Counted from the first letter of the stretch, positions 24,864-33,201 are shown. The stretch is 49,006 bases of DNA from Bacillus salipaludis (GCF_004358205.1 NZ_SMYO01000025.1:1-49006), one strand, 5' to 3'. Translations and numbers: made by a program. Notes: generated by a model from the sequence alone, not told the origin.

Positions 24864-24964
24864 AGCATTCTAGTAATCTTCGAAGTTTGAAAAAATTCTG
24901 AGTTGTTCTATAATTGTTATATTAGTATTACTATTCCGAACATTCGAGAGAGGACTGGCTGAAA

Positions 24965-26326
24965 ATGGTATTAGTAGACGAGTTAAGAAGAATTCTACCT
25001 GAGGAACAGGTTACGGTAAACCCAACGGTTTTGGAGCAGCATAGTAAAGATGAGTCCTATCATACTCCGCATTTACCGGATGTGGTTGTTTTTCCAAAAA
25101 ATAAAGAAGAAGTCAGCGAAGTTCTAAAGTTTGCAAATGATCACGAAATCCCGGTAACACCGTTCGGCTTTGGGTCGAGCTTGGAGGGGCATGTGATTCC
25201 CTATCAAGGTGGAATTTCCATCGATTTTCAACTGATGAATCGGGTCCTTGAGGTTCGCCCGAATGACTTTTTAGTGCGTGTACAACCAGGGGTTACCCGG
25301 ACGCAATTAAATAAAGAGTTAAAAAAATACGGGTTGTTTTTTCCGGTGGATCCGGGAGCGGATGCAACGGTTGGGGGGATGGCGGCGACCAATGCAAGCG
25401 GAACAACCTCTGTCCGCTATGGGGTGATGCGGGACCAAGTCCGTGATTTGGAAGTGGTTTTAGCAGATGGACGCATTATTCATACTGGAAGCATGACAGC
25501 GAAATCGTCCTCAGGCTATCATATTACTGGATTGTTTGTTGGATCAGAAGGGACACTGGGGGCATTTACAGAGCTAACCTTACGAGTTTACGGGATACCG
25601 GAAGTGATCAGCGCGGCACGGGCTGTTTTTCCAAGTGTTGAAGAGGCTGTTGCAACGGTTACCGATATTCTCTCAGCCGGGATTCAGATGGCACGGATTG
25701 AATTAGTCGATGCCCGCTCGATTAAACAGGTTAATCTTTATAATCAAACCGATTATCCAGTTAAACCAACGTTGTTCATGGAATTCCATGGAAATGAGGC
25801 CGGCCTTCAGTATGATGCTGATTTTGCAGAAAAAATTGCCCAGGATCACGGCTGCGAGGAATTCTTGTTTGAAACAGATTCAAAGGAACGTGCGAAACTG
25901 TGGGAGGTCCGCCATAATTTAGCGTATGCTTTTGTACATAAATCTCCTGGGAAAAAAATGATGGTTACGGATGTGTGTGTGCCGATGTCAGAATTGGGCG
26001 GTGCGATACATGATGCCCGCGAGGCGATTGATCGAATTGGCTTGGATGGTGCTTTATTAGGACATGTAGGAGATGGAAACTATCATTCCATTATAATGAT
26101 TGATGTTGATGATCCAGAAGAAATGAAAAAAGCGGCGGAACTGAATGCCCATTTGGTTGATTATGCTCTTAGCCGAGGAGGTTCCTGTACGGGAGAGCAT
26201 GGGGTAGGGGTTGGAAAGACTAAATACCAGCAGAAGGAACACGGGGAATCATTGGATGTAATGAAGGCCATTAAATTTGCGCTTGATCCGAAGGGGATTT
26301 TAAATCCAGGGAAGATATTTGAGTAA
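24965..26326 (+). CDS. FAD-linked D-2-hydroxyacid dehydrogenase (GlcD/D-LDH type)
   Basis: A 453-residue flavoprotein of the FAD_binding_4/FAD-oxidase_C family, which oxidises D-lactate, glycolate or similar acids. PFGFGSSLEGHV binds the FAD pyrophosphate, VDPGADATVGGMAATNASGT and GLFVGSEGTLGAFTE are family hallmarks, and GHVGDGNYHSI plus SCTGEHGVGVGK near the C-terminus carry the metal/substrate histidines. No membrane anchor or iron-sulfur partner gene is adjacent. Substrate not determined by sequence. It ends before a 51-52 bp repeat array. Confidence 0.88.
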   Translation: MVLVDELRRILPEEQVTVNPTVLEQHSKDESYHTPHLPDVVVFPKNKEEVSEVLKFANDHEIPVTPFGFGSSLEGHVIPYQGGISIDFQLMNRVLEVRPNDFLVRVQPGVTRTQLNKELKKYGLFFPVDPGADATVGGMAATNASGTTSVRYGVMRDQVRDLEVVLADGRIIHTGSMTAKSSSGYHITGLFVGSEGTLGAFTELTLRVYGIPEVISAARAVFPSVEEAVATVTDILSAGIQMARIELVDARSIKQVNLYNQTDYPVKPTLFMEFHGNEAGLQYDADFAEKIAQDHGCEEFLFETDSKERAKLWEVRHNLAYAFVHKSPGKKMMVTDVCVPMSELGGAIHDAREAIDRIGLDGALLGHVGDGNYHSIIMIDVDDPEEMKKAAELNAHLVDYALSRGGSCTGEHGVGVGKTKYQQKEHGESLDVMKAIKFALDPKGILNPGKIFE

Positions 26327-26360
26327 AAACCTTGTTAATTCTGATAAGAATGATTTTAGG

Positions 26361-26545
26361 ACAAAATCTTATGGGATACTCGGGGAAACGTTCTTGAAAT
26401 GGTTTTTTTGAACAAAATCTTACAGGAGACCTGGAGAAATGTCCTTAAAAATGTTTTTTGGGACAAAATCAGTGCGAAAGCACGAAAGATGTCCTTGAAA
26501 AGGTTATTAAAGAGCACAAATCAGTGAAGAACCAAGAAAAGGTCC
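26361..26545. repeat. 51-52 bp tandem repeat array, 3-4 decayed units
   Basis: ACAAAATC occurs at 26361, 26412 and 26463, and ACAAATC at 26516 (spacings 51, 51, 53). Each unit continues with a GAAA(A)(G)(C/T)(G/A)T(C/T)CTTGAAA-like segment and a T-rich end. It fills most of the 307-base gap between the FAD dehydrogenase and the DsbA-like gene. Sequence unrelated to the other two 52-bp arrays. Confidence 0.8.
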
Positions 26546-26633
26546 TTCATATACTAATGAAGCATATTCCATTGGCATTTCCTCCTCTTGTGTTACACTA
26601 TCCTTAATCATCACAAAAAAACGAGGTGTAACC

Positions 26634-27365
26634 ATGAAAATAGAGGTATGGTCAGATTTTGTATGTCCATTTTGTTATATAGGAAAACGCCACCTGGAGG
26701 AGGCGTTGGCACAATTCCCGAATCGGGACCAGGTAGAGGTTGAATTTAAAAGCTTTGAACTTGATCCAAACTCGCCAAAATACAGTGGTGAATCCATTCA
26801 TGAAGTACTCGCTGGCAAATACCGCATGAGTCTTGAACAGGCAAAGCAAGCGAATCAAGGGGTTGGCCAGCAAGCTGCAAACGTCGGCTTAAAGTATGAT
26901 TTTGATACAATGAAACCAACGAACACCTTTGACGCTCATCGTCTAGCCAAATTTGCCAAAGAACATGGAAAAGAAACCGAGGTTACGGAAAAGCTACTCC
27001 ATGCTTACTTTACAGAAGGAAAGAATATCGGTGATTACGAAACCTTGGCAGATATTGCTGCAGTAGCAAGCTTGGACCGTCAAGAAGCATTAAATGTACT
27101 TCAAGACCAAACGTCTTACGCCAATGATGTTCGAATTGATGAATCGATTGCCCAGCAATACGGCATCAGCGGTGTACCGTATTTTGTTATTAACCAAAAA
27201 TACGCGATTTCAGGAGCACAACCGATTGCAACCTTCTCAGGTGCACTCCAGCAAGTATGGCAAGAAGAATCCGCGGCACCAGTTGTGCTAAAGGATCTTT
27301 CAACCGAAAACGCATCAGACGCAACCTGCACAGATGGCAGCTGTGGAATCCCAGAAAAAAAATAA
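26634..27365 (+). CDS. DsbA-family oxidoreductase, FrnE type
   Basis: A cytoplasmic thioredoxin-fold protein of 243 residues with the helical insert of the DsbA/FrnE group. The active site CPFC is at residues 11-14 (VWSDFVCPFCYIGKRHLEEA), the cis-proline is in GISGVPYFVINQKYAISGAQ. A C-terminal pair of cysteines (ATCTDGSCG) could form a second redox site. No signal peptide. Members act as thiol oxidoreductases or polyketide-type isomerases. GAGGTGT precedes the ATG. Confidence 0.9.
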   Translation: MKIEVWSDFVCPFCYIGKRHLEEALAQFPNRDQVEVEFKSFELDPNSPKYSGESIHEVLAGKYRMSLEQAKQANQGVGQQAANVGLKYDFDTMKPTNTFDAHRLAKFAKEHGKETEVTEKLLHAYFTEGKNIGDYETLADIAAVASLDRQEALNVLQDQTSYANDVRIDESIAQQYGISGVPYFVINQKYAISGAQPIATFSGALQQVWQEESAAPVVLKDLSTENASDATCTDGSCGIPEKK

Positions 27366-27375
27366 CCAAGCAAAC

Positions 27376-27412
27376 AACAGGCACCGTCCGATTGGGGAAG
27401 GTGCCTTGTTTT
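27376..27412 (+). terminator. intrinsic terminator
   Basis: AACAGGCACC pairs with GGTGCCTTGTT (one bulge) and is followed by TTC. The arm shares CAGGCACC with the REP-like fragments nearby. Confidence 0.75.
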
Positions 27413-27464
27413 CTATTTAGACTGTCCATCCAGGACGGACAAAATAGTGAGAAAGTCCACGGGC

Positions 27465-27476
27465 GGTGCCTGTCAC
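27465..27476. repeat. REP-like element core
   Basis: GGTGCCTGTCAC, exact reverse complement of 12 bases at 23018-23029. It lies at the 3' side of the CotG-like gene. Confidence 0.45.
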
Positions 27477-27480
27477 TGCG

Positions 27481-27801
27481 TTACAGGTTTCGGATTCTTA
27501 GTTCCCACATATTGCCGTCGTCCCAGCAGGTACTGATTTCTTGGTTGCCCCGAACCATGGTTCTCCAATTGGAGCGGTGTGCGCAATGGTTGCGGCGTCT
27601 GGTTGTATTTCTTCTAGAAGTTACTTTTCTTGAAGTTTTTCTTCTTGTTGTTGTACGCTTCCTAGAAGTATTTCGTCTTGAAGAAGTTTGTCTCCGTGAT
27701 GTACGGCCAAATCCTGGATCTCTGAACATGAAATCACCAAATCCGCCTCTTTGTACTTCCTCTGCTGCTCTCTGAATATCTTCTGATGAATATTCGTTCA
27801 T
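27481..27801 (-). CDS. CotG-like Arg/Ser/Thr-rich spore coat protein
   Basis: A 106-residue, very basic protein: an ordered-looking head (MNEYSSEDIQRAAEEVQRGG), a low-complexity centre (about 33-70) made of near-repeats such as TSRRNTSRKRTTTRRK, and a tail with two Trp and one Cys (NWRTMVRGNQEISTCWDDGN). AAGGAGGTG lies 6 bases before the ATG, so it is a real gene and not a shadow. It is divergent from cotH, the arrangement of cotG/cotH in B. subtilis, where CotH phosphorylates Ser in SR-rich modules of CotG. I infer that this is the CotH substrate of this organism. Sequence similarity alone would not show this. Confidence 0.72.
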   Translation of the reverse strand: MNEYSSEDIQRAAEEVQRGGFGDFMFRDPGFGRTSRRQTSSRRNTSRKRTTTRRKTSRKVTSRRNTTRRRNHCAHRSNWRTMVRGNQEISTCWDDGNMWELRIRNL

Positions 27802-27988
27802 AATTGCACCTCCTTATTTCATGAAAGAGGGATTTAAAACGAAAAAGTCATAACCTCTCTCTTCTTTTATCAAGTTACGTAAATCGGCTCGTACTTGTTT
27901 GGGGCATTCGCCCAATCATTCGTAAATTGTTGTCCGCTGGTGACCTAAAAATTTTTACTGAATACGAATAAACTAGGAGGGGGAAATC

Positions 27989-29080
27989 ATGGACGAGACT
28001 TTCAAATTACCTCAATATAAAATTTTTATTAACCCAATTGACTTACGGGAACTAAAAAGGGATATCTGGATTGACGATCCAGTCCCGGCCCAGCTTGCGA
28101 TCGAAGGGAAGAAACTCGAAATTGATCTCAGCTACAGGGGATCACATATTCGTGATTTTGAAAAAAAGTCTTATCAAATTGCCTATTATAAACCCAAGAA
28201 ATTTAAAGGATCCTCATTGGTTCATCTTAACGCTGAATTTAAAGACCCTTCCTTCATTCGAAACAAATTGTCCTTTGATTTTTTTAGAGAAATCGGCTGT
28301 CTTGCACCCCAGTCCCGCCATGTCTTTCTAACGATAAACGGAAAAGCGGAAGGCGTTTATTTGGAAATTGAGTCGGTTGATGAAAATTTTATCAAACGAA
28401 GGGGTCTGCCAAATGGTGCCATATTTTATGCGGTCGATGGCGATGCAAATTTTTCACTCATGAGTGATTTAGATAAGGAAACGAAAAAATCGTTGAAATT
28501 AGGATATGAACGACAATGGGGAAGTGCTAAAGACGATCTCCATTTACAGGAATTTATTTATAAAATTAATACCCTTCCAAAGGCTGAATTTGAAAAAGAA
28601 ATCCCAAGATATTTAAATGTAGAAAAATATCTTCGCTGGGTCGCAGGAGTGGTGTTCACATCGAACTACGACGGGTTTGTTCATAATTATGCACTCTACC
28701 GCAATGGAGCTACTGGTTTGTTTGAGGTCATTCCATGGGATTATGACGCAACCTGGGGAAGAGATGTGAATGGAAAGCGAATGGAAGCGAACTATGTTCC
28801 CTTTGATGGCTTCAATACATTAACCGCCCGAATCCTAGATGAAAACAGCTTTCGCAGTCAGTATCACAGGCTGCTCGAAGACATTATGAATCATCAATTC
28901 ACGATTGAATTTATGGCACCAAGAGTGGAGCAACTCCTTCATTCGATTCGTCCCTCTGTCTTACATGACCCCTATAAAAAGCAACAAATCGAACAATTTG
29001 ATCAAGAATTAGCCATCGTCACCTTATATATCGAGGAAAGAAGAAACTATTTGAAAAAGAAAGTAACGATGTTTGATTAG
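27989..29080 (+). CDS. cotH: spore coat protein kinase CotH
   Basis: A 363-residue atypical protein kinase that phosphorylates coat proteins and directs assembly of the outer coat in sporulating cells. YRGSHIRDFEKKSYQI, the N-terminal lobe, and the catalytic segment NYDGFVHNYALY...IPWDYDATWG are typical; Asp228 and Asp251 fall at the same numbers as the key residues of B. subtilis CotH. TAGGAGGGGG precedes the ATG. The divergent neighbour is a probable substrate. A 187-base intergenic region must hold both sporulation promoters; I could not identify a convincing sigma-K or sigma-E box. Confidence 0.9.
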   Translation: MDETFKLPQYKIFINPIDLRELKRDIWIDDPVPAQLAIEGKKLEIDLSYRGSHIRDFEKKSYQIAYYKPKKFKGSSLVHLNAEFKDPSFIRNKLSFDFFREIGCLAPQSRHVFLTINGKAEGVYLEIESVDENFIKRRGLPNGAIFYAVDGDANFSLMSDLDKETKKSLKLGYERQWGSAKDDLHLQEFIYKINTLPKAEFEKEIPRYLNVEKYLRWVAGVVFTSNYDGFVHNYALYRNGATGLFEVIPWDYDATWGRDVNGKRMEANYVPFDGFNTLTARILDENSFRSQYHRLLEDIMNHQFTIEFMAPRVEQLLHSIRPSVLHDPYKKQQIEQFDQELAIVTLYIEERRNYLKKKVTMFD

Positions 29081-29112
29081 GTACTTCTAAACCTATTTGA
29101 AGTGCCTGTTCT
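29079..29112 (+). terminator. terminator of cotH
   Basis: AGGTACTTC and GAAGTGCCT (one wobble) form a 9-bp stem beginning inside the stop codon, followed by a T-rich run. Confidence 0.7.
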
Positions 29113-29244
29113 TATTTTTCAGGAATAATAATTATTTGAAAATTCTTTTTGTTTAATTGCAGGTTGATGTTCGAATTTTTATGTATTAAGATAAGTATGT
29201 TTGATACGCTAAAAAAATAAAACGCTACCAATATGCAGTAAAAA

Positions 29245-29297
29245 ATTATTTTACGAAAATTTGTAAAATAATTCTGACTAAAAAAACATGCTATAAT
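29245..29297 (+). promoter_or_regulatory. promoter and palindromic operator of proline dehydrogenase
   Basis: A perfect 10-bp inverted repeat ATTATTTTAC / GTAAAATAAT (29245-29254 and 29263-29272) lies before an extended -10 TGCTATAAT (29289-29297). Its middle (ATTTTACGAAAATTT) partly fits the CodY box. In B. subtilis the put operon is controlled by PutR and CodY; either could bind here. Confidence 0.55.
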
Positions 29298-29326
29298 TAA
29301 ATCAAAAAGAGCAAGGGGTAATTGCT

Positions 29327-30307
29327 ATGTTAAGAGACTTTTTTATCGGCTTATCGCAAAATCAATTTTTGAATAGTGCTGCTAAAAAGTATGGCCTAAA
29401 AATGGGTGCTCAAAGTGTTGTTGCGGGTACCAATATTCCAGAAGTAATCAAAAGCATTAAAGAATTAAATGCCCAAGGAATTTCATGTACGGTTGATAAC
29501 TTAGGGGAGTTCGTCTTCAAAAAAGAGGAAGCTACCGAAGCGAAAGATCAAATTCTTCAAGTGATTGAAGCAATTCATGAGAATAAAGTAGATGCTCACA
29601 TTTCTTTAAAGCCGACACAACTTGGGTTAGACATTGAATATGATTTCTGCTTAAACAATTTGCGGGAAATCGTACACAGAGCAAATGAATATGGAATCTT
29701 CATTAACTTTGATATGGAAGATTACGGCCACTTACAGCCTTCATTTGATCTATTAGATGAGCTTTCAAGAGAATATGATAATGTTGGAACGGTTATCCAA
29801 GCTTATTTCTATAATGCGCAGGAAAACCTTGAAAAATATAAAAACTACCGTCTGCGTATCGTAAAAGGTGCATATAAAGAGCCGGAAGAATACGCGTACC
29901 AAGATAAAAAAGATATCGATAATAACTTTATTAAACTAATTGAATGGCATTTATTAAATGGTAAATTCACTTCAATTGCGACACATGACCACCGTGTCAT
30001 TAACCATGTGAAGGAATTTGTGAAAAAGAACGATATTCCAAATGATAAATTTGAATTCCAAATGCTGTACGGTTTCAGAAAAGACCTTCAATTAAAATTA
30101 GCAAGCGAAGGCTACAACTTCTGTACGTATGTTCCATTCGGAAATGACTGGTACGGCTATTTCATGCGCCGTTTAGCGGAAAGACCGCAGAACTTAAATC
30201 TTGTGGCAAAACAAGTATTTAATAAGAAAACCAACACCATGATTGGGTTGGCAGCTAGTGCTTTCGTTTTAGGCAGAATGACTAAAAACGGTAAGAAAAA
30301 ACGTTAA
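29327..30307 (+). CDS. putB: proline dehydrogenase
   Basis: Monofunctional FAD-dependent proline dehydrogenase (326 residues), first step of proline degradation to glutamate. Barrel motifs: GTNIPEVIKSIKELNAQGI, SLKPTQLGLD, NFDMEDYG, RIVKGAYKEPEE, ATHDHRVI and FEFQMLYGFRKDLQ, and YVPFGNDWYGYFMRRLAERP at the end. AGAGCAAGGGG before the ATG. No P5C dehydrogenase or proline transporter is adjacent, unlike B. subtilis putBCP, so it is a solitary gene with its own regulated promoter and terminator. Confidence 0.93.
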   Translation: MLRDFFIGLSQNQFLNSAAKKYGLKMGAQSVVAGTNIPEVIKSIKELNAQGISCTVDNLGEFVFKKEEATEAKDQILQVIEAIHENKVDAHISLKPTQLGLDIEYDFCLNNLREIVHRANEYGIFINFDMEDYGHLQPSFDLLDELSREYDNVGTVIQAYFYNAQENLEKYKNYRLRIVKGAYKEPEEYAYQDKKDIDNNFIKLIEWHLLNGKFTSIATHDHRVINHVKEFVKKNDIPNDKFEFQMLYGFRKDLQLKLASEGYNFCTYVPFGNDWYGYFMRRLAERPQNLNLVAKQVFNKKTNTMIGLAASAFVLGRMTKNGKKKR

Positions 30308-30315
30308 TAATTGAT

Positions 30316-30350
30316 AAAAGACCTGTACATCGTAAATGTACAGGTCTTTT
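30316..30350. terminator. bidirectional terminator between putB and ade
   Basis: AAAAGACCTGTACAT pairs with ATGTACAGGTCTTTT around a 5-base loop; it serves both convergent genes. Confidence 0.95.
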
Positions 30351-30351
30351 A

Positions 30352-32085
30352 TTAGATTCCTACTTCGATATGCCGAAACGTTCCAACATCAAAAAGTCCC
30401 AAATCAGTTAGTTTTAGTTCAGGAATCACTGGAAGGGTTAGAAAGGACAAGGTCAAAAACGGATTAAAGTTGCCGGTAAAACCAATTTGCACAAGTGCTT
30501 CATTGATTTGTTTCAATTCCTGATGTATGGATAGAAAGCTATCATCCGACATTAAGCCTCCAATCGGAAGAGACAGAGCTGCTAAAATTTCTCCATCTTT
30601 CAACACTACACAGCCGCCATTTAATTCCTTGATTGCTTGAATCGCTGCTAATAAATCCTTGTCATTGGTGCCTGCTGCAACGATATTATGGGAATCATGC
30701 GCAATCGTGGTCGCGATGGCACCATTTGTAAAGCCGAACCCCTTAACAATGCCTAGTCCAATATTTCCGGTATTTTTGTGACGTTCAAGAACGGCGAGCT
30801 TTAATTGGTCCTGTTCAAGGGATGGGACGAAGAATCCTTCTGACGTTTGAACTGTTTCTTCAAGCTTTTTCGTCACAATGCTATTCGGGATGATTCCAAT
30901 TACATTTGCGCATTCCGTTTCACCGATTGGAATCTGCAAATCTTTTTCCAGAATGTTAGGGATGTGCACCGTTTGGGTCAAGTGTTCTCCTGGTACGTTA
31001 GCTCGGAGAGGTTCTCCAACATACTTTCCATCCTTTGCAGTCAGTTTACCCGAAACATAAACCTCTGAAATCTTCATCGTTTCCAGATCGTCTACTAAGA
31101 TAAAGTCTGCCTTATATCCGGGTGCAATCGCCCCTTTTTGGTGAAGTCCAAAGCATTCCGCGGCATTTAAAGTAGCAATTTGAATGGCCAATAGCGGGGA
31201 AAGTCCCGCGCGAATGGCCAAACGGACATTTTGGTCAATGGTGCCTTCATCAACAATCTCATCCAAGTGCTTATCATCTGTACAAAACAAGAAGCGGCGA
31301 GCATTATTGGGGTTTACAGCCGGAATAAGGGCGGTAAGGTTTTTAGCCGCAGACCCTTCACGAATCATCACATACATCCCACGACGCACCCGATCTAATG
31401 CCTCCGCAGCTGTTGTGCATTCATGATCAGTGCGAATGCCTGCAGTGCGGTAGATATTTATTGCAGTTGTATCCAGTCCGGCTAAATGTCCATCAATCGG
31501 CCGGTTGTGTTCATCTGTTAATAAGATTTTGTCCATAATATGATCATCGGCATTTTGTAAGGATGGATAATCCATTACTTCAGCCAGTCCAAGGACACGA
31601 TCGTGCTGGTAAAAATCTTTTAAGTCATCAGCTAACAGCCTTGCACCATTATTTTCAAACGGCGTTGCCGGAACGCAGGAGGGCAGCATGATTTTTACTT
31701 CTAGAGGAAGATGATCCGAATCATCTAACATAAACTGTATCCCTGGGGCACCTGAAACATTGGCGATTTCGTGAGGGTCCGCGATGACTGTTGTTATCCC
31801 ATGAGGAAGAACGGCTTTTGCAAATTCTGTTGGTGTGACCATCGATGACTCGATATGAACATGGGCATCAATGAATCCCGGACAAACGAAGCGATTTTTG
31901 GCATCGATAACTACTTTTCCTTCAAAAGCGCCAATTCCGACAATCATACCGTCTTGGATCGCGAGGTCACCAGTAAGGATTTCTTGGTTAAACACATCGA
32001 TAATTTTTCCATTTTTGATAACGAGATCAGCGGTGATTTTGCCGCCAGCTGCAGCGATTTTATTTTTTAATCTTGTTTTATTCAT
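30352..32085 (-). CDS. ade: adenine deaminase
   Basis: Deaminates adenine to hypoxanthine in purine salvage. The 577-residue protein is a normal-length member of the Ade group: RFVCPGFIDAHVHIESSM (metal His residues), ITTVIADPHEIANVSG, VPATPFENNGA, DGHLAGL, TDHECT, and the Ade-specific C-terminal domain with IAHDSHNIVAAGTND. Its leader carries a purine riboswitch and terminator (32113-32247), so expression should respond to purine level. It is otherwise alone between two terminators. Confidence 0.96.
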   Translation of the reverse strand: MNKTRLKNKIAAAGGKITADLVIKNGKIIDVFNQEILTGDLAIQDGMIVGIGAFEGKVVIDAKNRFVCPGFIDAHVHIESSMVTPTEFAKAVLPHGITTVIADPHEIANVSGAPGIQFMLDDSDHLPLEVKIMLPSCVPATPFENNGARLLADDLKDFYQHDRVLGLAEVMDYPSLQNADDHIMDKILLTDEHNRPIDGHLAGLDTTAINIYRTAGIRTDHECTTAAEALDRVRRGMYVMIREGSAAKNLTALIPAVNPNNARRFLFCTDDKHLDEIVDEGTIDQNVRLAIRAGLSPLLAIQIATLNAAECFGLHQKGAIAPGYKADFILVDDLETMKISEVYVSGKLTAKDGKYVGEPLRANVPGEHLTQTVHIPNILEKDLQIPIGETECANVIGIIPNSIVTKKLEETVQTSEGFFVPSLEQDQLKLAVLERHKNTGNIGLGIVKGFGFTNGAIATTIAHDSHNIVAAGTNDKDLLAAIQAIKELNGGCVVLKDGEILAALSLPIGGLMSDDSFLSIHQELKQINEALVQIGFTGNFNPFLTLSFLTLPVIPELKLTDLGLFDVGTFRHIEVGI

Positions 32086-32112
32086 GGTTCTCAGACCCTC
32101 TCAGTTAGATTT

Positions 32113-32140
32113 GAAAAAACCTCCAGAAAATTCTGGAGGC
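32113..32140 (-). terminator. riboswitch-controlled terminator before ade
   Basis: On the minus strand CCTCCAGAA and TTCTGGAGG form a tight hairpin followed by TTTTTT. It lies 40 bases downstream of the purine aptamer, as in classical purine OFF switches. Confidence 0.9.
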
Positions 32141-32180
32141 TGACTAAGAGAGAAATATAAGGCCCAAAAAACCTTTCCCT

Positions 32181-32247
32181 CTCGTAGTCAAACTATTTAC
32201 GGCAGTTTGGTAGAAACTTTTGGACCCTATCTCCAATATTATACGAG
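32181..32247 (-). promoter_or_regulatory. purine riboswitch aptamer (guanine type)
   Basis: Read on the minus strand, the 67-base element begins CTCGTATAATA and ends GACTACGAG, which close P1. P2 (TTGGA/TCCAA) has loop GATAGGG and P3 (AAACT/AGTTT) has loop with CCGTAAA, the kissing loops; the joiner TTTCTACC is present. The specificity base in GACTA is C, as in guanine/hypoxanthine aptamers (adenine aptamers have U, GATTA). With the terminator downstream, ligand binding should switch ade off. Confidence 0.95.
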
Positions 32248-32381
32248 TTCACGTTGTATTAAATTCTCTTAAATTATTAGGACAAATTTTACCGTTAAAA
32301 AGTTGAAAGTGTCAATGAAATCAACAAAAATTGTAATTATCAAAAAACAATTCAGCTTTGTAAAAATTTTAAAAATTGGGA

Positions 32382-32412
32382 TTGACCTTGACGTTGCGTA
32401 AGGGTGTATCGT
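32382..32412 (+). promoter_or_regulatory. MerR-type promoter with operator inside the spacer
   Basis: -35 TTGACC (32382) and -10 TATCGT (32407) are separated by 19 bp. Within the spacer lies the palindrome CCTTGACGTTGCGTAAGG (32386-32403), the operator type bound by TipA-like MerR regulators. The long spacer is the signature of promoters that the regulator untwists for activation; the gene is therefore probably self-activating. Confidence 0.9.
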
Positions 32413-32431
32413 TAATTTAGGAGGTGAGCGG

Positions 32432-33193
32432 ATGGAGTACACAGTGCAGAAACTTGGAAAGTTAGCAGGAATTAGCACCAGGACACTCCGTTATTATGAT
32501 GAAATTGGAATTCTTAAGCCGGCAAGAATTAATTCATCAGGATATCGGATTTACGGGCAGGCAGAAGTGGATCGTTTGCAGCAGATCCTATTTTACCGTG
32601 AGCTTGGTGTTAGTTTAGACAATATTAAGAAAATCGTTACCGCACCATCCTTTGATGGGGCACAAGCACTGCGGGAACATCGTGAGAAACTCCTGGAAAA
32701 AAGAGCGCAATTAGAGGTGCTAATTGCCAACGTGGAAAAAACGATCGCTTTATCGGAAGGGAGAATCGATATGTCGGATCAGGAAAAATTTGAAGGATTT
32801 AAGCAAAAGATGATAGACGATAATGAGAAAAAATTTGGTGAGGAGGTTCGCCAAAAGTATGGGAACGACGCAGTAGAGAAATCCAATGCAAAAGTAAAGA
32901 ACATGACGCAGGAGCAATATCAAGAGGTTACTGCACTTGAACAGCAGGTAAGGGAAGCCTTGGCCCAAGCGTTCGCAACGGGGGATCCAGCAGGTGAGTT
33001 AGCACAAAAAGCGGCAGATCTCCACAAACAGTGGCTGACCTATTATTGGAGCGGATACAGCAAGGAAGCGCATGCGGGGCTTGCTCAAATGTATGTGGAT
33101 GACGATAGGTTTAGGGCTTATTATGATAAAGAACAACCGGGAATTGCCGAATTCCTGCGGGATGCAATTCGAATTTACACAGGCATCATTTAA
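32432..33193 (+). CDS. TipA-like MerR-family regulator
   Basis: A 253-residue regulator with an N-terminal MerR winged helix (KLAGISTRTLRYYDEIGILK, residues about 8-27, then SGYRIYG), a coiled-coil dimer helix (about 75-115) and a C-terminal TipAS drug-binding domain (about 130-250, with HKQWLTYYWSGYSKEAHAGL). TipAS proteins bind diverse, often thiopeptide-like, compounds and switch on export or resistance genes. No obvious target gene besides itself is adjacent. AGGAGGTGAGCG precedes the ATG. Confidence 0.9.
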   Translation: MEYTVQKLGKLAGISTRTLRYYDEIGILKPARINSSGYRIYGQAEVDRLQQILFYRELGVSLDNIKKIVTAPSFDGAQALREHREKLLEKRAQLEVLIANVEKTIALSEGRIDMSDQEKFEGFKQKMIDDNEKKFGEEVRQKYGNDAVEKSNAKVKNMTQEQYQEVTALEQQVREALAQAFATGDPAGELAQKAADLHKQWLTYYWSGYSKEAHAGLAQMYVDDDRFRAYYDKEQPGIAEFLRDAIRIYTGII

Positions 33194-33201
33194 TAGATAA
33201 T

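Noticed and set aside
26425..26450. B12-box-like CAGGAGACCTGG
   Set aside because: It is part of one unit of the 51-52 bp repeat array and lacks the rest of a cobalamin aptamer.
27257..27775. A 172-codon plus-strand frame
   Set aside because: It overlaps the end of the DsbA-like gene and lies opposite the CotG-like gene, which has a strong ribosome site; its Arg/Val-rich product is the mirror of that low-complexity region.
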